This document shows positions 1 through 9,216 of a DNA stretch of 64,000 nucleotides, piece by piece. The DNA is from Faecalicatena sp. Marseille-Q4148 (lineage in GTDB: Bacteria > Bacillota > Clostridia > Lachnospirales > Lachnospiraceae). The DNA lies in assembly GCA_018228665.1 (NCBI GenBank), contig CP073692.1, forward strand, positions 620,001 through 684,000, given 5' to 3'. Every line of letters begins with the position of its first letter. Position 1 is the first letter of the stretch. The notes beneath the pieces were generated by a model. It was given only the letters and a program-made list of their open reading frames with translations. It did no database searches and had not been told where the DNA came from. A program made the position numbers and the translations under genes.

Positions 1-1542
1 ATCTATGCATTTGAAAGTGATATTAAAATAGACGATGATATTTTAAAAGCAGAGCTTGGAATGAATGGAGACATTCATCTGAAAAATATTATCAGAACAA
101 TCCAAAAAGAACAAAATGAAATTATTAGAAATACGAAAGATCGAATTATGATTATTCAAGGAGCTGCCGGAAGTGGAAAAACTTCGATTGCACTTCATAG
201 AATAGCGTATTTACTTTATCATGATCGCAAACACTTGAAATCTTCCAATATTTTAATCTTATCTCCAAACACAGTGTTTTCAGACTATATTTCTCAAATT
301 TTGCCGGAATTGGGAGAAGAACCAATTCAGGAAATGAGTTTTGATCTTTTTGCTTATCGAGAGCTTCTGCCGTATATCAATGATTGTGAGGATCAGTATG
401 ATCTTCTGGAACAACAGCTTTTTGCACCAGAAGCCGGTTCTAAATTTCATGAAAAACAATCTGCTGATTTTATCGGTATGATGGAAGGGTATTTCGCTAT
501 TTTAGAAGATAGTCTTGTTCAATTTCATAAAATTCACTGGAAAGGCTATGAAAAAAGCGAATATGAATTGATTCACCTGTTTTATGATAAATTTACTCAG
601 ATCCCCTTACTATCAAGAATGGATTCTGTTATGGAATATGTAATAGATGAATATGAAACATTACGTGGAAAAGATCTGACGGAAGAAGAGCGGGCAGTCA
701 TTACAGAAGAATTCCAAAAAATGTATGAAACAAAAGATCTCTATGTAATCTATTCTCAATTTTTAGAGATGTTTGGCTTTGAACCACTTCCGGAACTTCC
801 TCAGAAAGAACGTTTTCTCCGATATGAGGATGTATTTCCGATGCTGTATATGAAATATCGTCTTTGCAGCGTTCGTCAGCATAAACACATTAAACACCTT
901 GTTGTCGATGAAATGCAGGATTACTCATATCTGCAGTACTGTATCCTTGAAACGATGTTTTCCTGCCGTATGACAATTCTTGGCGATAAAGCGCAGACAA
1001 TGGATGAAGAACAGCAGGATGTACTTCAGTTTCTTCCTAAAATATATGGAAGACAGATTCGGAAAATTGTTCTAAACAAAAGTTATCGAAACACAGTAGA
1101 AATTACTGAATATGCAAATCGTCTTATTGGATTATCCGGTATCAGTGTTTTTCAGCGACATGGAACGCCGATAAAAGAAGCAATATTTCACAGTAGAGAG
1201 GAAGCACTGCAATCTTGTTTGGAATATCTCTATCCGGATTCTAAGGAAGTATTAGTCAACGGATATGAAACAGCAGCAATCCTTACAAAAACAGAGAGAG
1301 AAGCTCTCTGGATTTATGAGCATCTGAAAGAATATGCTGCAGTAACATATCTTGATCGAAACAGCAGTTCATTTCAAAAAGGCCTTACCGTCACGACATT
1401 TTATCTTGCAAAAGGACTGGAATTTGACTGTGTTTGTTCCTGGCAGCAAGAAATTCCAAATCAGAAACTGGCACGACAGGCAGAATATATCTGTGCAACA
1501 AGAGCATTACATGAGCTTTCCATATTGCATATAGAAAATTAA
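1..1542 (+). CDS. HelD-like superfamily 1 helicase, 3' part (5' end outside window)
   Basis: The reading frame is open from base 1 without a stop, so the gene begins upstream; Met at 61 is internal. A Walker A motif (GAAGSGKTS) follows an IQKEQNEIIR stretch, as in HelD/UvrD-type ATPases. VVDEMQDYSY is the Walker B/helicase motif II, GDKAQTMDEE motif III, and LAKGLEFDCV a late helicase motif. HelD proteins act on RNA polymerase, releasing stalled enzyme from DNA; UvrD-type repair helicases share these motifs. About 513 residues are visible, which is the C-terminal two thirds of a typical HelD. Assignment to HelD rather than another SF1 helicase is an inference from length and the motif context. 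Confidence 0.75.
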   Translation: MYAFESDIKIDDDILKAELGMNGDIHLKNIIRTIQKEQNEIIRNTKDRIMIIQGAAGSGKTSIALHRIAYLLYHDRKHLKSSNILILSPNTVFSDYISQILPELGEEPIQEMSFDLFAYRELLPYINDCEDQYDLLEQQLFAPEAGSKFHEKQSADFIGMMEGYFAILEDSLVQFHKIHWKGYEKSEYELIHLFYDKFTQIPLLSRMDSVMEYVIDEYETLRGKDLTEEERAVITEEFQKMYETKDLYVIYSQFLEMFGFEPLPELPQKERFLRYEDVFPMLYMKYRLCSVRQHKHIKHLVVDEMQDYSYLQYCILETMFSCRMTILGDKAQTMDEEQQDVLQFLPKIYGRQIRKIVLNKSYRNTVEITEYANRLIGLSGISVFQRHGTPIKEAIFHSREEALQSCLEYLYPDSKEVLVNGYETAAILTKTEREALWIYEHLKEYAAVTYLDRNSSSFQKGLTVTTFYLAKGLEFDCVCSWQQEIPNQKLARQAEYICATRALHELSILHIEN

Positions 1543-1601
1543 CGAATGAATTATTTTCGTGAAAACCAATAAGTAATCTAGCAGATAAAGCTAAAGTCAG
1601 G

Positions 1602-2666
1602 TTATTCTTCCCGGAGTTTTACGGCACTGGCAGCCTGCCTGCGACGAAGATCGTCTATGGCTGCATAGTGTTTCCGGGTTGTATTAACATCTTTATGCCC
1701 TAATACATCTGCTACAAGATAAATATCTCCTGTTTCTTTATAGAGAGAAGTACCATATGTACTGCGCAGCTTATGCGGTGTAATTTTTTTATTTGGAGTT
1801 ACTTGTCGCGCATATTTCTTTACCATATTCTCAACTGCCTGCACACCCATACGTTTTCGCTGAGTAGATAAGAAGAGGGCTTCTTCATTTCCCGGAAGAG
1901 GATTCTGGAGTTTTCGATCATGCTCGAGATAATTAAGAAGAGCTTTTTCAACTTCACGTCCAAAATAGACAACCATCTCGTTTCCGCCTTTTCTAGTTAC
2001 TTTTACTCCGTTATTTTTAAAATCAATGTCATCCAGATCAAGACCGACACATTCAGAAACACGAATTCCTGTTCCGAGCAGGAGAGTAAGAATGGCAAGG
2101 TCTCTTTCTTTTGTCTTTTCATAATATACTTTTTTCTGACCGGTTAGTGTTGCTCCGCAATTCTCAACATAGTCAAGTAAAATTGCAACTTCATCGGTAT
2201 CCAGACGTACAATAGCTTTTTCATGTATCTTTGGCATATCTACAAAATCTGTTGGATTCTTTGTGATTACTTGATGACGGTAATAATAGGTATAAAAACT
2301 TCTTAATGCTGAAAGCTTTCTTGCAATCCCTTTTTCGCTGTTGGTAATTTGTTTATCATCGTCAGAGTGATAAACCTTCAGATATTCCAGATATTCTTCC
2401 AGATCAACCGGTTCAACACGTTCTAAATCAGCGGGTTGGAACTGATTGAGTGTATAGTTGCGATAAACAGGGTTATTCTCCATGAGAAACCGGAAAAAGA
2501 CACGGATATCGTAAGCATAAGAAATTCTTGTCTTTGCGGAAGTAGTCGGTTCAATCGCTCGAAAATAGTCTTTTACAAAAGGCGGCATTGTTTGAAGAAC
2601 TTCACGTAGCCGCAGCGTATTGTCAATAAAAGCCTGTTCATGGTATGTTCTAATGTCTTTCGCCAT
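1602..2666 (-). CDS. xerS: Tyrosine recombinase, XerS-like
   Basis: A 354-residue site-specific recombinase with an N-terminal SAM-like core-binding domain and a C-terminal catalytic domain. The catalytic set is complete: R202 (GTGIRVSE), K226 (TRKGG), H298 and R301 (HKLR), H324 (LGHKD) and the nucleophile Y334 (RKHY). Length and N-terminus (AKDIRTYHEQAF) match XerS, the single-recombinase chromosome dimer resolution enzyme of some Firmicutes, better than XerC or XerD, which are near 300 residues. XerS resolves chromosome dimers at dif together with FtsK. I could not identify a dif-like site next to it. Start ATG has an AAAGGG ribosome binding site. Confidence 0.8.
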   Translation of the reverse strand: MAKDIRTYHEQAFIDNTLRLREVLQTMPPFVKDYFRAIEPTTSAKTRISYAYDIRVFFRFLMENNPVYRNYTLNQFQPADLERVEPVDLEEYLEYLKVYHSDDDKQITNSEKGIARKLSALRSFYTYYYRHQVITKNPTDFVDMPKIHEKAIVRLDTDEVAILLDYVENCGATLTGQKKVYYEKTKERDLAILTLLLGTGIRVSECVGLDLDDIDFKNNGVKVTRKGGNEMVVYFGREVEKALLNYLEHDRKLQNPLPGNEEALFLSTQRKRMGVQAVENMVKKYARQVTPNKKITPHKLRSTYGTSLYKETGDIYLVADVLGHKDVNTTRKHYAAIDDLRRRQAASAVKLREE

Positions 2667-2900
2667 AGTAGTAAACCCTTTCTTAATATCTTAAAATTAA
2701 TAAATCTAAAGAGATTATACCACGAATAATCAATTTGGTCTATATCTATTTAATAAATCTGTATTTGTCGTATAGATATACTTCTCTCAATGAAGAGACA
2801 AATATCAATAATGAAACACAAAATTCATTCAACCAACTCTTTTCCAAGAATTCGATTCAGTCACATGGTATGTACTATTTATATGGTATATGGCAAAAAG
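2667..2900. other. Intergenic stretch without recognised gene
   Basis: AT-rich DNA between the xerS-like and LysM genes. It holds the upstream region of xerS. I see no RNA gene, convincing terminator or dif site. Confidence 0.4.
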
Positions 2901-3326
2901 CTATTGCATAAGCGCAGATGCTGTATAGATATCTTCTGAGTGTTCCTCTGCATAATATGGAATAATAAGTTTTTGATCAGCATACAGCGTAGAACAATCC
3001 ATCTGATTAATTTGAATGACTTCATCGATATATTCCTGATACGAATCATATTCTGTTGAAGCATAACGATCCGCAATAGTCCATAGTGTTTCTCCAGGAG
3101 CAACTTCAATACATTTATAATACTTATTGTTTGTGTTCTTTTCGCTAGAATCATGTGCACTTGCAAAAGCGCTTCCAAGCAATAAGGTACAACTGATTAC
3201 AATTAACATACAAATAACCATGAATAAGCGCTTTGCACGTATTCTTCTGACAGAGGATCTCCGTCTGTGATTATGGTTCGTTTGATTATTTGGATTGTGA
3301 TGATGATAATTGCTCTTATGTTTCAT
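2901..3326 (-). CDS. yneA: LysM-domain protein, YneA-like SOS cell-division suppressor
   Basis: This 141-residue protein has a His/Asn/Arg-rich cytoplasmic N-terminus, one membrane segment (about residues 33-55, LFMVICMLIVISCTLLLGSA), then one LysM domain (VAPGETLWTIADRYA ... LIIPYY). LysM binds peptidoglycan. The gene is divergent from lexA with three LexA boxes between them, the same topology as Bacillus yneA, whose product delays division during SOS. The role is therefore inferred from architecture and context. Start ATG is preceded by AGGAGAGGAAGG. Confidence 0.7.
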   Translation of the reverse strand: MKHKSNYHHHNPNNQTNHNHRRRSSVRRIRAKRLFMVICMLIVISCTLLLGSAFASAHDSSEKNTNNKYYKCIEVAPGETLWTIADRYASTEYDSYQEYIDEVIQINQMDCSTLYADQKLIIPYYAEEHSEDIYTASALMQ

Positions 3327-3393
3327 AATACCTTCCTCTCCTGCTCTTCTTGTAGAACTCTTAATGGATTATAACTTCTCTTTCTTATTAATC

Positions 3394-3469
3394 AGAACGA
3401 ATGTTCGTTTTATGTTCGAATTATAATATACGAACAAATGTTTGTCAAGACATTTCAAACATTTGTTTG
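3394..3469. promoter_or_regulatory. Three LexA (SOS) boxes between yneA-like gene and lexA
   Basis: Three 14-bp sites fit the Firmicutes SOS box CGAACnnnnGTTCG. 3394-3407 reads AGAACGAATGTTCG; 3431-3444 reads CGAACAAATGTTTG and is the best match; 3456-3469 reads CAAACATTTGTTTG and is weaker but a full palindrome. They should let LexA repress both divergent genes and itself. Confidence 0.88.
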
Positions 3470-3490
3470 CTTTTTCAAATTATCTATGAT
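3463..3490 (+). promoter_or_regulatory. Putative lexA promoter
   Basis: TTGTTT (3463-3468), a 16-bp spacer and TATGAT (3485-3490). The -35 overlaps the third LexA box, which is the expected geometry for autorepression. Confidence 0.5.
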
Positions 3491-3534
3491 AAACTAAATT
3501 TAAATTAGTTGTGCCATATTCAGGAGGAATTACT

Positions 3535-4152
3535 ATGTCAAATGGAAATATCAGCAAAAAACAGTCCGAAATTTTAGAATATATAAAAGAACAGATTTTA
3601 GAACGAGGTTTTCCACCGGCAGTACGTGAGATTTGTGAAGCCGTGAATTTGAAGTCTACCTCTTCTGTTCATTCACATTTAGAGACACTTGAAAAGAATG
3701 GTTATATCCGTCGAGATCCAACAAAGCCGCGTGCGATCGAAATTCTTGATGAGAACTTTAATCTGTCACGCCGGGAAATGGTTCAGGTTCCAATCGTTGG
3801 ACGGGTTGCAGCTGGAGAACCAATCCTTGCAGAACAGAATATTACAGATTATTTTCCTATTCCTGTGGAATTTATGCCGAATAAGAATACTTATATGCTG
3901 AAAGTATCAGGTGAAAGTATGATTAATGCCGGTATTTTGGATGGTGATTTTGTACTGGTTCAAAAGGAATGTACAGCGGCCAATGGAGATATGGTTGTAG
4001 CTATGGTTGATGACAGCGCTACTGTCAAGCGTTTTTATAAAGAAGAAGGTATTTATCGACTTCAGCCGGAGAACGATCACATGGATCCGATTATTGTGGA
4101 TCATGTTGAAATTTTAGGTAAAGTAATCGGTGTCTTCCGTTTTATGCGTTAA
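3535..4152 (+). CDS. lexA: LexA, SOS transcriptional repressor and self-cleaving protease
   Basis: A 205-residue protein with an N-terminal winged helix (residues 1-65) and a C-terminal S24 peptidase fold. The self-cleavage site is A93-G94 in GRVAAGEP; catalytic Ser128 lies in SGESM and Lys165 in ATVKRF. RecA filaments trigger autocleavage on DNA damage and release SOS genes. A longer frame opens at GTG 3511, but the AGGAGG at 3522-3527 places the true start at ATG 3535. The gene follows three LexA boxes and is 18 bp from the MATE gene, so the two may be cotranscribed. Confidence 0.96.
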   Translation: MSNGNISKKQSEILEYIKEQILERGFPPAVREICEAVNLKSTSSVHSHLETLEKNGYIRRDPTKPRAIEILDENFNLSRREMVQVPIVGRVAAGEPILAEQNITDYFPIPVEFMPNKNTYMLKVSGESMINAGILDGDFVLVQKECTAANGDMVVAMVDDSATVKRFYKEEGIYRLQPENDHMDPIIVDHVEILGKVIGVFRFMR

Positions 4153-4170
4153 TCGGGAGGCAGTATTAGT

Positions 4171-5535
4171 ATGAAACATCCACTTTCTCAAGAAGAAAAG
4201 TTTAAAATGATGACAGATGATCCTCTTCCATCGGTTATTATCCGACTGGCGATTCCGACGATAATTAGTATGCTTGTTACGGCATTTTATAATATGGCGG
4301 ATACTTTTTTTGTCGGACAGATCAGCACGAGCGCTACCGCTGCAGTCGGAGTTGCTTTTCCTGTTATGGCCGTAATACAGGCAGCCGGATTTTTCTGCGG
4401 TCATGGATCTGGGAATTCCATGTCAAGAAAATTAGGAGCCAAAGATCATGAAGCAGCGGAACAACTTGCAGCAATCGGTTTTTATCTTGCCATTTTTGTA
4501 GGATTTATCATTACAATTGTGGGACTGATTTTTTTAAAGCCACTCTCTCTTCTGCTTGGCTCTACGGAAACGATTCTTCCCCATACGGAAGCGTATCTTG
4601 GAATTATTCTGCTTGGAGCGCCGTATATGACAGCGCAATTTGTTCTGAATAATCAGCTTCGGTTTCAGGGAAATGCTTTCTATGCAATGCTTGGAATTGC
4701 CTCCGGTGCTGTTATTAATATCGTACTGGATCCGATTTTTATTTTTGGATTGAATATGGGCGTTGCCGGTGCAGCCCTTGCTACGATCATTAGCCAGCTT
4801 ATCAGCTTCATTTTGCTGTTGGCAGGTATTCGGATTTCTACTTGCATACCGATTTGTTTGAAGAATCTAAAGCATATCAAAGAACATTTACTTACGATTG
4901 CCGGCGGCGGTCTTCCATCACTATTTCGTCAAGGACTTGCAAGTATCGCAACACTGGCGTTAAACTTATCTGCAAATCCATTTGGCGATGCAGCCATTGC
5001 CGCAATGTCTATTGTTGGAAGAATTACCATGTTTGCAAATTCTGCCCTGATTGGCTTTGGTCAGGGATTTCAACCGGTATGCGGTTATAATTATGGTGCG
5101 GGGCGGTATAAGCGCGTACAGGAGGCATTTTGGTTCTGTGTAAAGGTCGCTACTGGCGGTCTTATTATCTTCTCTGTACTTGGGATCGTGTTTGCAGAAC
5201 CGCTTGTCACAATTTTCCGAAAGGACGATCCTATTGTGATTTCCATTGGCAGCACAGCGCTTCGGATGCAGTGTGTGACATTTACTTTAGGCGGCTGGGT
5301 TTTAATGAATAATATGTTGATGCAGACAATCGGCAAAACAATGCGCGCCTCTCTCTTGGCTGCTGCAAGACAGGGATTATTCTTTCTTCCGATGATTCTT
5401 GTTCTGCCTTATTTTCTCCAGTTAACAGGAATTCAGCTTGCTCAGCCTGTTGCTGACGTATTTGCTTTTTTCCTGGCAGTGATACTAAATCGCAGAACCA
5501 TGAAGGAACTGGCACATCCCACGGAATTCAAATAA
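4171..5535 (+). CDS. MATE-family multidrug/Na+ (or H+) antiporter
   Basis: A 454-residue integral membrane protein with about 12 hydrophobic segments in two bundles. Family-like stretches include SMLVTAFYNMADTFFVG near residue 32 and GFGQGFQPVCGYNYGA near residue 298, typical of NorM/DinF-type MATE exporters. These pump cationic compounds out in exchange for ions. Start ATG has a GGGAGGC ribosome binding site. It starts 18 bp after lexA and shares its terminator, so it may be SOS-responsive, as dinF is next to lexA in some other bacteria. Substrate is unknown. Confidence 0.88.
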   Translation: MKHPLSQEEKFKMMTDDPLPSVIIRLAIPTIISMLVTAFYNMADTFFVGQISTSATAAVGVAFPVMAVIQAAGFFCGHGSGNSMSRKLGAKDHEAAEQLAAIGFYLAIFVGFIITIVGLIFLKPLSLLLGSTETILPHTEAYLGIILLGAPYMTAQFVLNNQLRFQGNAFYAMLGIASGAVINIVLDPIFIFGLNMGVAGAALATIISQLISFILLLAGIRISTCIPICLKNLKHIKEHLLTIAGGGLPSLFRQGLASIATLALNLSANPFGDAAIAAMSIVGRITMFANSALIGFGQGFQPVCGYNYGAGRYKRVQEAFWFCVKVATGGLIIFSVLGIVFAEPLVTIFRKDDPIVISIGSTALRMQCVTFTLGGWVLMNNMLMQTIGKTMRASLLAAARQGLFFLPMILVLPYFLQLTGIQLAQPVADVFAFFLAVILNRRTMKELAHPTEFK

Positions 5536-5551
5536 GTTATATAATATTACA

Positions 5552-5585
5552 AAAAACTGCAGAACATTCCTCTTCTGCAGTTTTT
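5552..5585. terminator. Bidirectional intrinsic terminator
   Basis: Perfect 13-bp inverted repeat: AAAAACTGCAGAA at 5552-5564 and TTCTGCAGTTTTT at 5573-5585, with an 8-nt loop. A and T runs make it work on both strands, separating the convergent MATE and YibE/F genes. Confidence 0.9.
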
Positions 5586-5586
5586 C

Positions 5587-6342
5587 TTATTTATCACTGA
5601 TTACGTTTGCTATGATATACGATGAAACAGGTACTGCCAGCAGACATGCGGTCATACCGGCCGCCATCATGGCAAGACCTTGAAATAAAAGCTTTGAGTT
5701 TAAAATCATTTCCCAATTATATTTCATATTCACCAGATAAGAAAATAGTAAAATAGATTCTCCAAAGTATGCGAATAAAAGTGTATTTGCGGTTGTTCCG
5801 ATAATATCCTTTCCCACTTGGATTCCAGATAAAATATATTCTTTTCTGGATAATTCTTCTTTATGAAGAGAAACTTCGTATACTGCTGACGTTACAGAAA
5901 GCGCTGTATCCATAATAGCTCCAAGTGCACTTAAAATAACAACTCCTACAGCAATTTTTTGCATAGGAATTTGAATATCCAATGTATAATAAAACGCTAC
6001 ATCTTCTTGGACAGATTGAATTTCATTTAATCCACTAGCATTAGTAATGTGCACAATTACTGCAATGGCTATTGAAAGAACAAGCATAATCCCTGCCACA
6101 CTTACAAATGCGGACCAGGTTTTCTGATTGTTTCCATTTTGTCGGATTAATGTAATATAACTGATTAGTACTGCGGCAAGAAAAACAATGGGAAAAATCG
6201 GCATTCCGTTTGCCAAAAGAATGACCGTAACTGCTAATACACAAACATTTCCGGCTAGCGTTGTTACAACGATAGCGCCACGCTCTCCTCCTACGAAGAA
6301 GAGAAAAATACATAATACAAGAATGAGTACTAATATCATCAT
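5587..6342 (-). CDS. YibE/F-like membrane protein (second of pair)
   Basis: A 251-residue protein with about seven membrane segments. The SALGAIMDTALSVTSAV stretch and a following charged cytoplasmic helix (SRKEYILSGIQVGKDIIG) are characteristic of the YibE/F family. Function of the family is unknown; it is usually placed among putative transporters. It overlaps the upstream paralogue by 4 bp, and both carry the same A-IMD-A--TSA pattern, so they probably form a heteromeric membrane complex. Confidence 0.75.
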   Translation of the reverse strand: MMILVLILVLCIFLFFVGGERGAIVVTTLAGNVCVLAVTVILLANGMPIFPIVFLAAVLISYITLIRQNGNNQKTWSAFVSVAGIMLVLSIAIAVIVHITNASGLNEIQSVQEDVAFYYTLDIQIPMQKIAVGVVILSALGAIMDTALSVTSAVYEVSLHKEELSRKEYILSGIQVGKDIIGTTANTLLFAYFGESILLFSYLVNMKYNWEMILNSKLLFQGLAMMAAGMTACLLAVPVSSYIIANVISDK

Positions 6343-7101
6343 CTTCTCTCCCTTCGAACAGCCAATTTAAAAAATCCTGAGGAAACTGCAATAGAAATCG
6401 GGATTGCAGCAACAATTCCTATACTTTCAATCAAGAATCTGGAAATTTCAAATGGAATATATTGCTTAATGTTAGTAATGAACGGAACATCGTTGTTCAT
6501 TCGGATTAAAAAAGATGGAATTAACCCTACGGCAAAGATAAATAATAATACACTGATCATTGTCCCCATAATGTCATATCCAATTTCCCGTCCGGAATGA
6601 AATAATTTGCGAAGAGAAATATCAGGTTTTTTCCGAATCAGTTCTTCCATAGCAGAGGTTAATGTAACAGCGACATCCATAATGGCGCCAAGACCGGCAA
6701 ACATTACTTCTGCTATAAAGAGATGTTCCGGATTTTCTGTACTTCCAAGATATTCCATCATTCCATAATCAAATGGTTCAGTGGTATTTAAAGTAACAAA
6801 AAAGATCAGCATGATTAGGGAAAATACAAAGAACGTGGAAAAAATTGCCGCTACTGTTTTGCGATGGAAACCATTCAAAATCAGCATAGTTACAATGGTA
6901 AAAATGATAACAAGCAAATAGTAGATTTCTTTTCCGCCACGGACAGCAGGCATTTCTGCAATTTTCTTTTCTGTAACTTGTGTAATCTTTGCAATCGGAG
7001 TTTTATAAAGCCATGCATCATTTGCTACAAATATCAAAAATAACAAATAGAAAATGATACTGTAAATATATTTTTTTTGACATAGCTTTCTTCGCTTTCA
7101 T
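6339..7101 (-). CDS. YibE/F-like membrane protein (first of pair), start codon separated by a frameshift
   Basis: The main frame runs from a TTG at 7046 to 6339 (235 residues) and contains several membrane segments and the LGAIMDVAVTLTSAMEE motif shared with its neighbour. The natural start is almost certainly ATG at 7101, which overlaps the stop of the upstream fliB-like gene as TGATG, or ATG at 7083. Both lie in one frame that breaks at an 8-T run (7071-7078; eight A in the mRNA). With seven A the frame would join and give an N-terminus MSKKYIYSIIFYLLFLIF, a good signal/membrane segment. So this is either a sequencing error, a phase-variable tract or an early loss of function. Confidence 0.7.
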
Positions 7102-8246
7102 CAATTCATAATACAGAGAAGAAATTGTTCCAGATGATAAATGTTGTTTTCTTGAAATACCTGGTCTAATCTGTTTAAATTCGGATCTGAATGTTCGATT
7201 TCTCTTGCATATCGATGTGCTAAGTCTGTAAAATCATCGAATGACAGCTGTTTTCCTTGTTTCAGCCACATACCGTGGGCAAGTTCAAGAATGAAGATTG
7301 TGCTGAATAAAGCCAGCTTCATCTTACTTTCTGCCGCTTCATCATAAACCGCTCCACAGAAATAGGTAAAACACCAGAATATCATCAGTTGTTCAGAATA
7401 AATTTCAAGAGACTCAAATGTGCTCAAAAATTCTGCACGAGAACGAAGGTAGTGTTCCATATCATTTTGGTAGAGTTCATTTCGGATGTCTTTTAGGAGC
7501 ACCTGCCATTCCGGACGCAGCACTTCCAGTTCATCGAGGACGGCACCCATTTGCTGCAGAATTTTATAACGTTCTTTTTCACGATTGCTATATGATTTGA
7601 GAGCTGTTTCGAAAAATGGAATCATCCGATCAGAGCGATATCGGTCCAGTATATCATCAATTTCGAAAAGACTGTTTTTATCAATTCGAATCTGAATATC
7701 GTGAGTCAACGCTGCTACAATTGCCATGCGAACCGATATTTGCAGATTGCGGTCTTGTAAAATCTGAAAGATCAGCTCTCGCGTATCAGACAATTTAGTA
7801 AAAAGGAAGAAATCAAAATATTCATAAGTTTCTTCGCGGGAATCTTCCTTTGTAAGAAAACGAACAGGTTCTTTTTCTCCCAGAATGATTCTGGCAGCTT
7901 CCGGACAAGACAGGGAAAGGGAAATTTCGCGCAATCCCTCAAATTCTTCCGTATGTCTTGGATAGTTCCGACAAGTTCTGCAAAGCATGTTTGCCCCGCA
8001 CTCTTTATAAATATCGCAAAGATTGTCTTCATTTAGAAATTCACAGCGTCCTCTCTGCTGAAGAAATGCATGTGCTTTCCAATCGATACCATTCTGAAGA
8101 CGATTCCCGAAACCACCCTTGACCTTGCTGTATTTTTTCAAAGAACGATTATCAATCATAATCTGCCAGCCGGCACAGCAAGTATCCGGACATTTATCAG
8201 CAATACAGCGAAATTGTTTATAATAGTGGGGAATGGTATATTGCAT
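7101..8246 (-). CDS. FliB-like protein (flagellin lysine-N-methylase family)
   Basis: This 381-residue protein begins QYTIPHYYKQFRCIADKCPDTCCAGW (two parts) and carries further cysteines at CEFLNEDNLCDIYKECG and MLCRTCRNYPRH, the cysteine-rich N-terminus typical of proteins named flagellin lysine-N-methylase (FliB). These cysteines probably bind a metal centre. No flagellar gene is in the window, and many homologues occur in non-motile Lachnospiraceae, so the substrate may not be flagellin. Start ATG with GGGGAG ribosome binding site. Its stop overlaps the proposed start of the YibE/F gene. Confidence 0.7.
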   Translation of the reverse strand: MQYTIPHYYKQFRCIADKCPDTCCAGWQIMIDNRSLKKYSKVKGGFGNRLQNGIDWKAHAFLQQRGRCEFLNEDNLCDIYKECGANMLCRTCRNYPRHTEEFEGLREISLSLSCPEAARIILGEKEPVRFLTKEDSREETYEYFDFFLFTKLSDTRELIFQILQDRNLQISVRMAIVAALTHDIQIRIDKNSLFEIDDILDRYRSDRMIPFFETALKSYSNREKERYKILQQMGAVLDELEVLRPEWQVLLKDIRNELYQNDMEHYLRSRAEFLSTFESLEIYSEQLMIFWCFTYFCGAVYDEAAESKMKLALFSTIFILELAHGMWLKQGKQLSFDDFTDLAHRYAREIEHSDPNLNRLDQVFQENNIYHLEQFLLCIMN

Positions 8247-8266
8247 ATAAATTGTTCTCCCCGCTT

Positions 8267-8617
8267 TTACAGAGTATTTAATTCAATCCGCTGTCCATCT
8301 TTCCAGATACGTTCCAGATCATAGAATAAACGATTTTCTTTATCGAATACATGCACGATAATGTCTGCGTAATCAAGTAATACCCAATTTCCAGCGCCAT
8401 AACCTTCACGCTGTCTTGCTTCACATCCAACTTTGTGGAGTTCTTCTTCAACAGAATCTACCAGTGCGTTTACCTGATTCGAGTTTGTACCATTAGCGAT
8501 AATAAAATAATCTGCAAGTACAGACACTTTTGAGATATCGATTACACAGATATCTTCGCCTTTTTTCTCTTCCAGCGCTTTGCATGCAATACGCGCCATT
8601 TCTCTTGAATTAACCAT
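8267..8617 (-). CDS. rsfS: Ribosomal silencing factor RsfS
   Basis: A 116-residue member of the Iojap/RsfS family with the conserved stretch DYFIIANGTNSNQVNAL and VLLDYADIIVHVFD. RsfS binds L14 on the 50S subunit and prevents 30S joining when nutrients are scarce. Position directly after yqeK and nadD is the usual Firmicutes order. Start ATG follows AAAGGAGGAAC. Confidence 0.93.
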   Translation of the reverse strand: MVNSREMARIACKALEEKKGEDICVIDISKVSVLADYFIIANGTNSNQVNALVDSVEEELHKVGCEARQREGYGAGNWVLLDYADIIVHVFDKENRLFYDLERIWKDGQRIELNTL

Positions 8618-8631
8618 AAATAGTTCCTCCT

Positions 8632-9216
8632 TTAACGGTTTTGAATGATTGTTTTATAATATTGATACGTCTGTTCTGTCATCGGGTCCATAGGAAAACC
8701 TCGCAGACGGATATAAGAAAGGGAATCTTCCAAAATATAGTACATACATAAATCAAGATCCTGATAGGCTAGTTTTCGGATCTGATCAAGGCGCGGCGCT
8801 TCACATCTTCCCGGTTCTATATAATCTGCAATATAAATAATCTGATCAAGCAGATTCATCTCCGGACATCCGGTTGTGTGAACTTCAATGGAATGACAGA
8901 TCTGTTCGTCTTTTATGCCGTATTTATTCCATGTCAATGCAGCACCCAGTTTTGCGTGAAGAAGTCCTGGGTTCCTTTCTTCGATTTCAGATACATTCAG
9001 CTGAAATTTCCGACAAAGATTTAATTTTTGATCATTTGGGATGCATTTAGCACAGTCATGAAGAAGTCCGGCATACATAGCCTGACTGAGGTCTGCTCCA
9101 TGGCACATAGCCAGTGAAGCTGCTGTATACATAACTCCGAGCGTATGCTGATAGCGTTCTTTATCCAAATGCTCTTTCACTTTTTTGCGCAGTTTTGTGA
9201 GAGCTATCTGATCCAT
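8632..9216 (-). CDS. yqeK: YqeK, HD-domain bis(5'-nucleosyl)-tetraphosphatase
   Basis: A 194-residue HD-domain hydrolase. Metal-binding residues are visible: RYQHTLGV (H), GLLHDCAK (HD), HAKLGA and a late D in YIADYIEPGR. The YqeK family splits Ap4A symmetrically to ADP. It overlaps the nadD stop by 13 bp, so translation is coupled. Ribosome binding site GAAGGTGA. Confidence 0.9.
   Translation of the reverse strand: MDQIALTKLRKKVKEHLDKERYQHTLGVMYTAASLAMCHGADLSQAMYAGLLHDCAKCIPNDQKLNLCRKFQLNVSEIEERNPGLLHAKLGAALTWNKYGIKDEQICHSIEVHTTGCPEMNLLDQIIYIADYIEPGRCEAPRLDQIRKLAYQDLDLCMYYILEDSLSYIRLRGFPMDPMTEQTYQYYKTIIQNR

Noticed and set aside
2667-2900. dif site next to the xerS-like gene
   Set aside because: No sequence of convincing length and dyad symmetry could be identified by eye.
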